Source: Prochlorococcus sp. AG-409-O23 (lineage in GTDB: Bacteria; Cyanobacteriota; Cyanobacteriia; PCC-6307; Cyanobiaceae). From it: a DNA stretch of 32,352 nt. The stretch is taken from positions 1-32,352 of the forward strand of contig QCKL01000010.1 of the NCBI GenBank assembly GCA_003215355.1. Direction: 5' to 3'. Both the position numbers and the translations under genes were made by a program. Shown piece by piece: positions 18,811 to 25,420 of this stretch. The number at the start of each line of letters is the position of its first letter. Position 1 is the first letter of the stretch. Below the pieces are notes generated by a model. That model was not told the DNA's origin, did not search any database, and saw nothing but the letters and a program-made list of their open reading frames with translations.

Positions 18811-19839
18811 TTATCCCTTAATAAGCACTGATCTAAAACCGCTTGTCATTAAATTGCCAATAGATGAATTTGAAGCTCTTATTTCTTTGATTATTTCGGG
18901 ATACTTTTTAGCTAGGTTGAATGAATCAATCCGGTCTAACTCAAGAACAGTATAGGGAGATTCTGTCAATATCCTTTCATAGTCCTCATACATCAGCCTA
19001 TTTGGGATGCGATTAAAATTAATACTTCCTAAAAATTCTTGAATTACATTTGGATCTTTGATGCCATAGCTGATTAATTTCTGTCTTTGACTTGTGTGAG
19101 AGAGTAAATGAATCCCTATTGGTTTTTCTTTTATGTATGGACTGGTTGGTATGACACCATGATCTCCTTCTTCTAAAAAAGAATATATAGGTGAGAAATA
19201 AGTGAATAACACCCCACCCTTTCTAGTACATTTAAAACACTCGGATAATGCTTTTGGTAGATTTAGGATATGTTCAAAGCAAGCAACAGAAAAAACATAG
19301 TCTATTGATTGTTCTGCAATCTTTTCACTAATGCTTTCAGCATTGCAGATTATTGTTCTTTTTCTATTATCTGGACTATATTTTTGTGAATATTCTTGAC
19401 CTTTATCAGCATCTATATAATCTGGTGATTCAATATTTATATACTCTTTAATCTCCAGCTCATCGAATAATAATTGATTGGGCAGTGCTCCTCCTATCTC
19501 TAGCAGCGTTGCTCCTCTTAAATTAACTCTGGTATGAAATAATATCAGCTCACGATATTGGTAATCTAAGTCATATAAGGTTCTCCCCACTAGAGTAATT
19601 AAGTTTACTTGTTTTACAAATCGCTCATCATAGATATCTACCCCAGCGCGTCTAATTCCAGCTCGTCCTACATTCATTAATATATTCCAATGCCAATCAA
19701 AAAGAAGCCTAAATTCTAGGTCAGTTTTATAAATAATTGGTAGACGATGGATATATTGCTTCCACTGTTCTTTCTCAACAGATGAGTTAGAGAAATTTTG
19801 CTCAAAGAAATCTAGAAATTCTTTTGCTTCTTTCTTCAT
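18811..19839 (-). CDS. SAM-dependent methyltransferase (Methyltransf_11-like)
   Basis: This 342-residue protein has a class I methyltransferase core: LLEIGGALPNQLLFD (motif I), YINIESPDYID (acidic end of strand 2), ICNAESISE, and SIDYVFSVACFEHILNLPKALSE with the FEH(I/V) pattern, followed by RKGGVLFTYFSPIYSF. The N-terminal 110 residues and the C-terminal part after GDHGVIPTSPY are family-specific and of unknown role. The acceptor is unknown. The neighbourhood suggests methylation of a sugar or surface molecule. It starts with ATG at 19839 and is convergent with the glycosyltransferase. Confidence 0.8.
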   Translation of the reverse strand: MKKEAKEFLDFFEQNFSNSSVEKEQWKQYIHRLPIIYKTDLEFRLLFDWHWNILMNVGRAGIRRAGVDIYDERFVKQVNLITLVGRTLYDLDYQYRELILFHTRVNLRGATLLEIGGALPNQLLFDELEIKEYINIESPDYIDADKGQEYSQKYSPDNRKRTIICNAESISEKIAEQSIDYVFSVACFEHILNLPKALSECFKCTRKGGVLFTYFSPIYSFLEEGDHGVIPTSPYIKEKPIGIHLLSHTSQRQKLISYGIKDPNVIQEFLGSINFNRIPNRLMYEDYERILTESPYTVLELDRIDSFNLAKKYPEIIKEIRASNSSIGNLMTSGFRSVLIKG

Positions 19840-20213
19840 TGACTAGAAATTATCCATACTTCAATACCTTACTTCCTTTATTTATATTTCGCATTCCATG
19901 TAGCGTTAGTTAGTAGCATTAAAGACTCTTCAACAGTTTTGCGCATTGCTTTCATCATAACAATTAATTTTGGCTCAATTATTTTGGTATTTTCCGATGC
20001 TGATTTTCTTGTCAGCGTAACTGTTGAGTCCTTCGAGAAGAAATTGTTCTGGCTTTTTTATCCTGCAGCTATCCAGCAACCTATATCGTCTACAAAGGCA
20101 ATTATCTGCTAAACAATATCTTCGATTATAGATATTTCTCTGCTGCAAAGAGTTCCGTAATGGCTTTTTTGGTTGACAATGATAAGATTTAAAAAGGATT
20201 TATAGTTATTAGT
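19840..20213. other. Intergenic region, possible gene remnant
   Basis: No confident gene is seen in these 374 bp. On the minus strand a frame open from about 20056 to 19878 reads like protein (…KIIEPKLIVMMKAMRKTVEES…), but its only ATG codons would leave about 26 residues. It may be a decayed small gene. No terminator or tRNA was found. Confidence 0.4.
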
Positions 20214-20393
20214 ATGATTAGATTGAAAGAAGTTCTTTTTTCCCCAATTTGGTTCATTCCTGTAGCACTAATGGTAATCTTAGCTTCTATAGAGGCTATG
20301 CATTTGGCTAAGCATGAAAAATATTGTAAAACTGAGGCTCAATGGATGAATGAGCGGGGAGTTACTTATGATCGAGAGTCTGCAGTGGAATAA
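20214..20393 (+). CDS. Small single-pass membrane protein
   Basis: An ATG at 20214 opens a 59-residue frame ending in TAA at 20391-20393. Residues 8-28 (LFSPIWFIPVALMVILASIEA) form one hydrophobic helix, followed by a charged tail (HLAKHEKYCKTEAQW, then MNERGVTYDRESAVE). The product looks like a conserved tiny membrane protein of picocyanobacteria. A weak AAGGA lies rather far upstream (around 20195), so initiation strength is uncertain. Its function is unknown. Confidence 0.65.
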   Translation: MIRLKEVLFSPIWFIPVALMVILASIEAMHLAKHEKYCKTEAQWMNERGVTYDRESAVE

Positions 20394-20508
20394 TTATTTT
20401 GTTAATGAGTACAGATAGCTTATTAGCTTTATCTAAATAATATTATAAAATAATGCCCTTTTAAGTCTATTAATGACAAAGTATAACTCTTACCTCTATG
20501 AATCTATT

Positions 20509-20847
20509 TTACCCAAATGTTCTGCCATTCCAGCCCCAAAGGTTTGCCGGTACATCTTCAAAGCTGATGTAAATTCTATTTGATTTAATATTAGTATTTT
20601 CACTTATCAAATCACATAATATCTGACTCATTTCCTGAGGCTTTAATGAACCAATTGACTTTATCTCTACATAACAGCATGGATCATTTGTTCCTGCAAA
20701 TGTCATTGGTTGATTTAATGCAAGTGAGGTCATCACATACTGCTCTGGCTTGCCAGTTAAAACTGCAAGCTCTTTGGATAGTGACTTGAGAAGCTCTTCA
20801 GGATCTTTGATTTTATTTGATGAGGTCCGAATGCTGATAAGGGGCAT
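20509..20847 (-). CDS. Macrophage migration inhibitory factor (MIF)-like tautomerase
   Basis: The 112-residue protein has the size and pattern of the MIF branch of the tautomerase superfamily. It begins MPLISIRTS, so removal of Met exposes the catalytic Pro1. A lysine at mature position 32 (LTGKPEQYVM) matches MIF Lys32, and the C-terminal NRIYISFEDVPANLWGWNGRTFG matches the MIF family ending. Members form trimers and show phenylpyruvate or dopachrome tautomerase activity, but the physiological role in cyanobacteria is unknown. A Prochlorococcus MIF homologue has been characterised structurally, so the family is expected here. No signal peptide is present. Confidence 0.93.
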   Translation of the reverse strand: MPLISIRTSSNKIKDPEELLKSLSKELAVLTGKPEQYVMTSLALNQPMTFAGTNDPCCYVEIKSIGSLKPQEMSQILCDLISENTNIKSNRIYISFEDVPANLWGWNGRTFG

Positions 20848-21199
20848 TAATTTTTATCGAGTAATGAATTTTTGCATTAAATAGCACCTTTTTTCAAGAA
20901 TCATCCATAACAGTACAAATATATAAGTATCCTTGGCTTGTGAAATTGTCTGTGTTGCCATCCACTCATTTTCGTAATCTCTAAAAACTTGCCTAAGAGT
21001 TCATCAAAGTGTTGTTTCAAGGAAAGGAACTTAGTAACCAATAAGTATTAGAAAGTACGAGAACTAAGTCAGAAATGAGAATTTAGGATATCCTAATATT
21101 GTGATCAAATTCAAAGTTGACTTTGATAATTTAATTCGAATGGATTCTGTAGAGATTGAGTGCGTCGCCGTAAAAAAATAGAAGGATGAACTACTTCAA
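20848..21199. other. Intergenic region with a short palindrome
   Basis: The gap contains TTAGGATATCCTAA, a perfect 14-bp palindrome near 21085-21098. Just after it is a possible 26-codon frame starting with a GTG near 21102 (VIKFKVDFDNLIRMDSVEIE…) and ending with TAG at 21178-21180. The frame is too short to assert as a gene. Nothing else is recognised. Confidence 0.35.
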
Positions 21200-21667
21200 T
21201 CAGAAATTGTTTGCTGATCTTCGATTTATTAAAAAATAAACTATTAGTATGCATCCCCAAATTGGAAGCAGGTACAAAGTTGTTATGAAGCCCATAATTA
21301 TAATTAGTAGTGCAAGAAGACTAAAAATAAAAATCGATAATATTACTAGCCATCTTCTAATTCGCTTTGGCCAGAATTCCCCAGTAAATTTATCTAGTTC
21401 TACCTGAATGAAACGCCTTTTTTTTTGTAGCATTAGTAGTTTTTCACGATGCCATGATGCTGATTCGTTAGCAGCAGATATATACCATTTTTTTCTGAGG
21501 TTATCTAACCAACTATTTTGTGTTGATAGGGCTGATTTTATGCTAACCGCTTGAGCTCTGATAAGGCCTTGCGTCAACTCAAGAATTTCTTGATCAATAG
21601 CAAATAACTTGGCCTTGAGATTATCAGCAATATCAATATTCCTTTTATACTTGACTATCTTTTGCAT
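21200..21667 (-). CDS. Hypothetical protein, coiled coil with two C-terminal membrane helices
   Basis: The 155-residue protein starts with ATG at 21667. Residues 15-100 are Lys/Glu/Leu-rich and likely helical (IDQEILELTQGLIRAQA; HREKLLMLQKKRRFIQVELD). Two hydrophobic segments follow: WLVILSIFIFSLLALLIIIM (about 105-125) and a second around TLYLLPIWGCILIVYFLI (about 130-147). A short basic tail ends the protein. No family is recognised. The pattern suggests a small inner-membrane protein with a cytoplasmic coiled coil. Confidence 0.65.
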   Translation of the reverse strand: MQKIVKYKRNIDIADNLKAKLFAIDQEILELTQGLIRAQAVSIKSALSTQNSWLDNLRKKWYISAANESASWHREKLLMLQKKRRFIQVELDKFTGEFWPKRIRRWLVILSIFIFSLLALLIIIMGFITTLYLLPIWGCILIVYFLINRRSANNF

Positions 21668-22096
21668 AGCAAAAATCGAGGGTAACTCTTAGGAATCCTT
21701 TGGAGCATAAAGGTAATTTAGAACGAATGGCCGCAAAATTAGAACCATATGGGATAAATCTGAGAAATTCATAGGAATTTTCTGTAGAAGTGGCCATGAC
21801 TTGTCAGAGCATTCATAATTGGAAAAATTAACTAGATCCATGGCATTGCTGCATACGATCAGAACTTTGCTTCTCCGTTTTGTAAAACCTTACTCGCAAT
21901 CAACAAAGCCCGAGGGCTCTACTAACTACGATAATTCCTTACAGAAAGGTACTGATATCACAATTTTCTAGTGATAATTTTTGAAAGATTTGATTGAGAC
22001 AAATTCTTGATAAGCACACTTTTAGGCTTTACGACTTTAGTCATTAGATATGCCTAAATAATACTGACTTTTAAATCGATAGGTACTTTCTGACTT
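21668..22096. other. Intergenic region without recognised gene
   Basis: These 429 AT-rich bases hold no convincing gene on either strand. A short GC-rich palindrome (AGCCCGAGGGCT, near 21907-21918) is the only conspicuous structure. There is no T run after it that would mark a terminator. Confidence 0.4.
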
Positions 22097-22231
22097 TTAT
22101 TTTTCAATCAAATCATAGGTAGGTTTCTTCTTCGGAGATTCTCCCTCTATCCAACGGATAAAAAACGTTAGTATCCTTCCAAATACTGGTACCCAGAACC
22201 TTTCATATGCCACTTTTAAAGGATTGCCCAT
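22097..22231 (-). CDS. Small basic/hydrophobic protein, 44 aa
   Basis: An ATG at 22229-22231 opens a 44-residue frame, MGNPLKVAYERFWVPVFGRI followed by LTFFIRWIEGES and a lysine-rich end, with TAA at 22097-22099. The codon pattern and the amphipathic, aromatic-rich helix look like a genuine picocyanobacterial small protein. AAGGA lies upstream of the ATG, at a somewhat long spacing. It may associate with membranes. Its function is unknown. Confidence 0.6.
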   Translation of the reverse strand: MGNPLKVAYERFWVPVFGRILTFFIRWIEGESPKKKPTYDLIEK

Positions 22232-22378
22232 TTCTGTTAAGTTCCTTTCTTTTACTCTAAATCAGTTTGTTGTGATTAGATCACCGCCAAATGAAAATTA
22301 GTAACTTAATGCTATTTATGTCAAAAACATGCTTGAGTAATAATTTGGTTAATCCTTAAATATATATTGAAGATGAGT

Positions 22379-22426
22379 ATCAAATAGATTTTCCAGGGCT
22401 ATATAACCCTGGAAAATCTATTTGAT
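22379..22426. repeat. Perfect long hairpin
   Basis: Twenty bases at 22379-22398 (ATCAAATAGATTTTCCAGGG) are exactly complementary to 22407-22426, separated by an 8-base loop CTATATAA. The arms are too long and too perfect for chance in this AT-rich spacer. There is no T run on either side, so it is not a standard intrinsic terminator. It lies between the 44-aa gene start and the TM2-like gene stop. Confidence 0.85.
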
Positions 22427-22504
22427 TGGGTTATTAGTTATTTATGTCAATAGGAAAGCCATCAGCTTCTTGTTTATTGATTGGCTTAAGCTTTGGGAAA
22501 GCCC

Positions 22505-22825
22505 TTAGTCTTCAGCAGTTTCAAATTGTCTGAGTAGACGAAAGCCTTTGCGTAAAACCAAAATCCCTCCATAAGCACCAAGCGCTAAAGGAGCAATTAT
22601 TAGCGGATTTGTGCTGAAGTCACTTATGTTCTTACTTCCTTCGACATAGTCATAACCATGGCAAGGAGAAAGGAACATTATGCTTCCGAAAATTAGACCC
22701 CATCCAATAATTGAAAGAATGCCATCACGGGTTTTGCCGTCATAAAACCTGTCTAGGCCAGCGGGCCAACCTATTGAAAGAACAGCCAGACGAGTCAGTG
22801 CTTTTTTTTCTTCTTTGCGAAACAT
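22505..22825 (-). CDS. TM2-domain-like small membrane protein
   Basis: The 106-residue protein starts at the ATG at 22825 (a TTG two codons upstream is possible). After a charged MFRKEEKKAL, residues around 12-50 read TRLAVLSIGWPAGLDRFYDGKTRDGILSI…GWGLIFGSIMF. This matches the TM2 pattern of two membrane helices, with a DRFY motif and a G-K-G-rich turn. A third hydrophobic segment (PLIIAPLALGAYGGILVL) precedes a basic tail. TM2 proteins are short membrane proteins of unclear function. It is divergent from the recombinase gene. Confidence 0.75.
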   Translation of the reverse strand: MFRKEEKKALTRLAVLSIGWPAGLDRFYDGKTRDGILSIIGWGLIFGSIMFLSPCHGYDYVEGSKNISDFSTNPLIIAPLALGAYGGILVLRKGFRLLRQFETAED

Positions 22826-22911
22826 GGTCAATGAAATATCTAAACGATCCCAGTTATAGGTAAGAAATGCTGAAAGTGTGTCCTTCTCTTTACTAGCAGT
22901 TTGAAATGTGG

Positions 22912-22933
22912 CAATTCATTCAAAGTTGAATTG
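22912..22933. promoter_or_regulatory. Inverted repeat upstream of TM2-like gene and recombinase
   Basis: CAATTCA (22912-22918) and TGAATTG (22927-22933) form a perfect 7-bp inverted repeat with an 8-bp spacer in the divergent promoter region. It could be an operator for a dimeric regulator. No family is assigned. Confidence 0.3.
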
Positions 22934-22953
22934 TCTACATAGCAATTTTTGGA

Positions 22954-22969
22954 GGGGCCTTTCAGCCCC
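22954..22969. other. GC-rich hairpin without T tract
   Basis: GGGGC (22954-22958) pairs with GCCCC (22965-22969) around a 6-base loop. No T run follows in either direction, so it does not meet the usual terminator pattern, although it may still act as a transcript end or barrier upstream of the recombinase. Confidence 0.4.
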
Positions 22970-23093
22970 CATGAGTCATTTGGGTGATACAGATGACTAT
23001 GGATTAATCGTATCCTTGGATCTTGCTTATAAGCCCGTTATAGCAAAGAGTTTCTGAAAGCATTCGGTTGCCTGTTAAAGCTTGCGAAAGTAT

Positions 23094-23117
23094 ATTTGTC
23101 CTAAAATTTGTCCTAAA
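23094..23117 (+). promoter_or_regulatory. Tandem 12-bp repeat before recombinase start
   Basis: ATTTGTCCTAAA is present twice, back to back and without mismatch, ending 2 bp before the GTG start codon of the recombinase. The position covers where a ribosome-binding site should be. It may be an operator or a recombinase binding site of the arm type. This is inferred from position only. Confidence 0.5.
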
Positions 23118-23119
23118 TT

Positions 23120-24319
23120 GTGAGTTGGGAAGAAGGCTTTAAAAATGCTGTAAGACAGGGGAGAAGAGGATGGAATGTCGCGAATAACAATGGACGCATG
23201 CAGCTCAAGCTAAGAGGCAAGTTTCTTCCTCTTGCGCCACAAACAGCGAATCTTCCCTTTCCTTGGCATCCCAATAAACAGGCAGATGCTCTGTTGTTAA
23301 TCAATAGGGTCTATGGGCCTGTTATGGATCGGAAGCAGTCTCTTAAACAAGCAATTATTGATGTATTGGGGCAAAGCGATCAAAAAGCTCATTTGGTTCT
23401 GAAGGGATGGCCACAAATCGCTGAAAGTCTCAGGGTGCTTCGAATGGAAGGTGTGAATCAGATACTGCCAACTACTTGGCGTGACAACTGGGAGCCTTAT
23501 ATCAATCACGCTTTAGAAGTTCTCGCAACTAGAAATCAGCCTTCAGATGGGCATGAGTTGCTTCAAAAGTGCTTGATGAACTGGCAAGGAAGACCCTCAA
23601 GTCGAGCTGCTTGTTGTCTGGCGCTTAAGAATTTCACCGAGCATGCGGTTGTGCGGCACAACATGCCCAGTAGTTGGCTTATTACTCAGACCAGCATCAA
23701 GGAATTAAGAGGACGGAAACCTGAGAAGCGTATTAAGGCAACTCTTACTGACTCTGAGTGCTTGGCTCTAATTGAAGGAATCAATAATCGCAATCCAGCT
23801 TGGGCAAATGTTTTGCGTTTAATGGTTCAATTTGGTTTAAGGCCTATTGAGTTGCAGTATTTGACTCTGAGAGAAGACCACAATGGTGAGTCGCGTTTGT
23901 GGTGCTCATACAGGAAAGTTTCTGGTCCTAACAAGTGTGAGCCTCGGTTTTTGATGAGTTCTCCATTGTTGGATTCACAAGGAGTGAAGGTTGAGTGGAA
24001 CTTGATCTCCTCCTACCCATTGCTCGAATTACCTCTAGGAAAAGATGGAAATCGGAGAAAATTAAATGGTCACTACGTTGAGGTCTTTCTGAAAACACAG
24101 CCTGAGTGGATCAAGCTCAAAAAAGAGTATGAGCAGCGGGGTGAGTGGTTGAGGCCTTATACCTTCAGGGATACATACAGCGTGCGTTGTCATCGGCTCC
24201 GATTTGAAACTGCTCAAATTTGCCGAGCGATGGGTCATGGTTTAGCAGCGCATAGCAGGGCTTATCGATCAGCAACTGATCAGACCATGTTCGAAGCATT
24301 CGATCAGCTTTCTGCCTGA
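23120..24319 (+). CDS. Tyrosine recombinase/phage-type integrase
   Basis: The 399-residue protein has a C-terminal tyrosine-recombinase domain. Box I arginine is in FGLRPIELQYL (Arg241), a candidate lysine is in SYRKVSG (Lys266), box II is RPYTFRD (Arg350, with Tyr347 where the usual histidine of HxxR stands), and MGHGLAAHSRAYRS supplies His373 and the nucleophile Tyr382. The first 200 residues would contain the core-binding domain. It starts at GTG 23120. Such enzymes move integrative elements. No tRNA target or cargo genes such as excisionase or capsid are seen beside it, so it may be a resident recombinase or the remainder of an element. It marks the right edge of the AT-rich segment. Confidence 0.85.
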   Translation: MSWEEGFKNAVRQGRRGWNVANNNGRMQLKLRGKFLPLAPQTANLPFPWHPNKQADALLLINRVYGPVMDRKQSLKQAIIDVLGQSDQKAHLVLKGWPQIAESLRVLRMEGVNQILPTTWRDNWEPYINHALEVLATRNQPSDGHELLQKCLMNWQGRPSSRAACCLALKNFTEHAVVRHNMPSSWLITQTSIKELRGRKPEKRIKATLTDSECLALIEGINNRNPAWANVLRLMVQFGLRPIELQYLTLREDHNGESRLWCSYRKVSGPNKCEPRFLMSSPLLDSQGVKVEWNLISSYPLLELPLGKDGNRRKLNGHYVEVFLKTQPEWIKLKKEYEQRGEWLRPYTFRDTYSVRCHRLRFETAQICRAMGHGLAAHSRAYRSATDQTMFEAFDQLSA

Positions 24320-24653
24320 AAGTGATATGACGATCAGAGTTTTAGAGCTAGCTGAGCAGCTCAAAGTTGGCATTAACCTATGAGATAAAAAACGCAAAAT
24401 CTAGATTTTTATACATATTTGCTACCCAAGAAAGCTTGGGTGAAGTTTGGGTAAATCTCCACGATTCGCTGAGAGTGGTTGCCATCACCTAAAGGTAACT
24501 TTTCATTAGTCAGTAGCTAGGTTCCTGTTGAGCCATGGGATCTCAGCGAAAATGGGTGGTTTGAATAAACCTTCGAGACCAAAGCCTTAATCATTTCTAT
24601 TCTTGCTCAGTTGACTTTTTTCTGCTTTTTGAAACCTGTAAATCTGAAATTGC
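24320..24653. other. Intergenic region downstream of recombinase
   Basis: The region holds a 14-bp palindrome AAAATCTAGATTTT (24396-24409) and a hairpin ACCCAAG-AAAG-CTTGGGT (24424-24441), after which TTTGGGTAAATC repeats part of the arm. Either could end the recombinase transcript or be a recombination site. An 18-codon frame at 24327-24383 is noted but not accepted as a gene. Confidence 0.45.
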
Positions 24654-24680
24654 AAGAAAAAGGGGCCCTCTTAGGCCCCT
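24654..24680 (-). terminator. Rho-independent terminator of the coiled-coil gene
   Basis: Read on the minus strand, AGGGGCC-TAAGAG-GGCCCCT is followed by TTTTCTT, a textbook GC stem with a T tract. It lies 45 bp after the stop codon of the leftward small gene. A second stem AGTGAT/ATCACT (24693-24708) lies between them. Confidence 0.9.
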
Positions 24681-24724
24681 CTAGACGTCTTTAGTGATCC
24701 CCATCACTCAGCTAATCGAAAGGA

Positions 24725-25018
24725 TTAAGTCTTAACAGCGCACTTTTCAGTCTCTTCAGTAGCGAGCGCAGCTTTTTTTTCTGCTGGGGCTAACGATTTG
24801 AGTTCTTCTTGAAGCTCATGCTCTCGCTCATCGATGATTTTGATACGAGACTGATAGTTCTCTTCCAGCATCTTGCGAGAAGCTTCAAGATTGTCGAGTT
24901 CCTCCTGCCGTTGCTTAAGTTTGATCTCCTCTAGTTGGCTATCAGAGACCACATAAACAGTCCTCATTGGAGAAAAGAATGAGTCAGCAAAAACTGCGTC
25001 GAATAAGGATGTGTACAT
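24725..25018 (-). CDS. Hypothetical coiled-coil protein
   Basis: From the ATG at 25018 (MYTSLFDAVFADSFFSPMRT) the protein has 97 residues. A TTG at 25054 would add 12. The N-terminal aromatic segment leads to VYVVSDSQLEE and then a long helix rich in Glu, Lys, Gln and Leu with coiled-coil character (residues 25-80). The end is Ala/Glu-rich and contains one cysteine. No family is identified. It is transcribed alone towards a strong terminator and is divergent from the 54-aa gene. Confidence 0.65.
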   Translation of the reverse strand: MYTSLFDAVFADSFFSPMRTVYVVSDSQLEEIKLKQRQEELDNLEASRKMLEENYQSRIKIIDEREHELQEELKSLAPAEKKAALATEETEKCAVKT

Positions 25019-25078
25019 GATGTTCTGTGCGGGAACACCATTATTTTGCCCCAAGTTTGAGCAAGAACTAATGATGTA

Positions 25079-25119
25079 AACCGAAAAAATCTATACGGTA
25101 AATATCACCTGATTCGGTT
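25079..25119. promoter_or_regulatory. Inverted repeat in divergent promoter region
   Basis: AACCGAA (25079-25085) and TTCGGTT (25113-25119) are perfect complements 27 bp apart, with two more CGGTAA/ACCGTAA-like words nearby (around 25096 and 25141). They lie between the coiled-coil gene and the CP12-like peptide gene and could bind a regulator. No regulator is assigned. Confidence 0.3.
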
Positions 25120-25226
25120 AATAACACTATAGATAGTAAGAACCGTAAAGCCTAAATGCTTGGGTAAAAACCCTATATACAATTTATACAAATATGTTAG
25201 AAATGAATTAGCCCAACAGGAGAATT

Positions 25227-25391
25227 ATGAAACTAAGAACTCCTTTCACTTTAATTACCAATCCACTGAGAGACATCGATCATATCCACGATTTTAATTA
25301 CAAGTTGTCCAATGAAGAGCAAGGTGACTTTTGGGAAGAGAAATGCAAACTTCATCCCACAAAATCCTCTTGTAAGCTCTACGAAGTGTAG
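25227..25391 (+). CDS. 54-aa protein with CP12-like C-terminal motif
   Basis: A good ribosome site (AGGAGA at 25218-25223) precedes the ATG at 25227. The protein starts MKLRTPFTLITNP and ends with EEKCKLHPTKSSCKLYEV. The last 15 residues follow CxxxPxxxxCxxYE, the paired-cysteine pattern of the C-terminal, GAPDH-binding end of the Calvin-cycle regulator CP12. The N-terminal CP12 cysteine pair and the AWD_VEEL core are absent, so this is at most a CP12-tail-like peptide. It ends 30 bp before the first canonical start of the OsmC-cupin gene and may be co-transcribed. The function is inferred only. The gene itself looks real. Confidence 0.75.
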   Translation: MKLRTPFTLITNPLRDIDHIHDFNYKLSNEEQGDFWEEKCKLHPTKSSCKLYEV

Positions 25392-25420
25392 ACAGGATTC
25401 TTTGCCGTTATTTAGGAGAT

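Noticed and set aside
19878-20056. Minus-strand protein-like frame in the spacer before the 59-aa gene
   Set aside because: No start codon is available except internal ATGs that would leave about 26 residues. It is treated as a possible remnant, not a gene.
22954-22969. GGGGC/GCCCC hairpin as an intrinsic terminator
   Set aside because: There is no T tract in either direction, so it was recorded only as an unexplained hairpin.
23113-23304. Minus-strand frame over the start of the recombinase gene
   Set aside because: It is the shadow of the recombinase coding sequence and covers its repeat region. It has no independent evidence.
24327-24383. 18-codon frame MTIRVLELAEQLKVGINL after the recombinase
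   Set aside because: It resembles the start of an IF2-N-type helix but is far too short and has no support.
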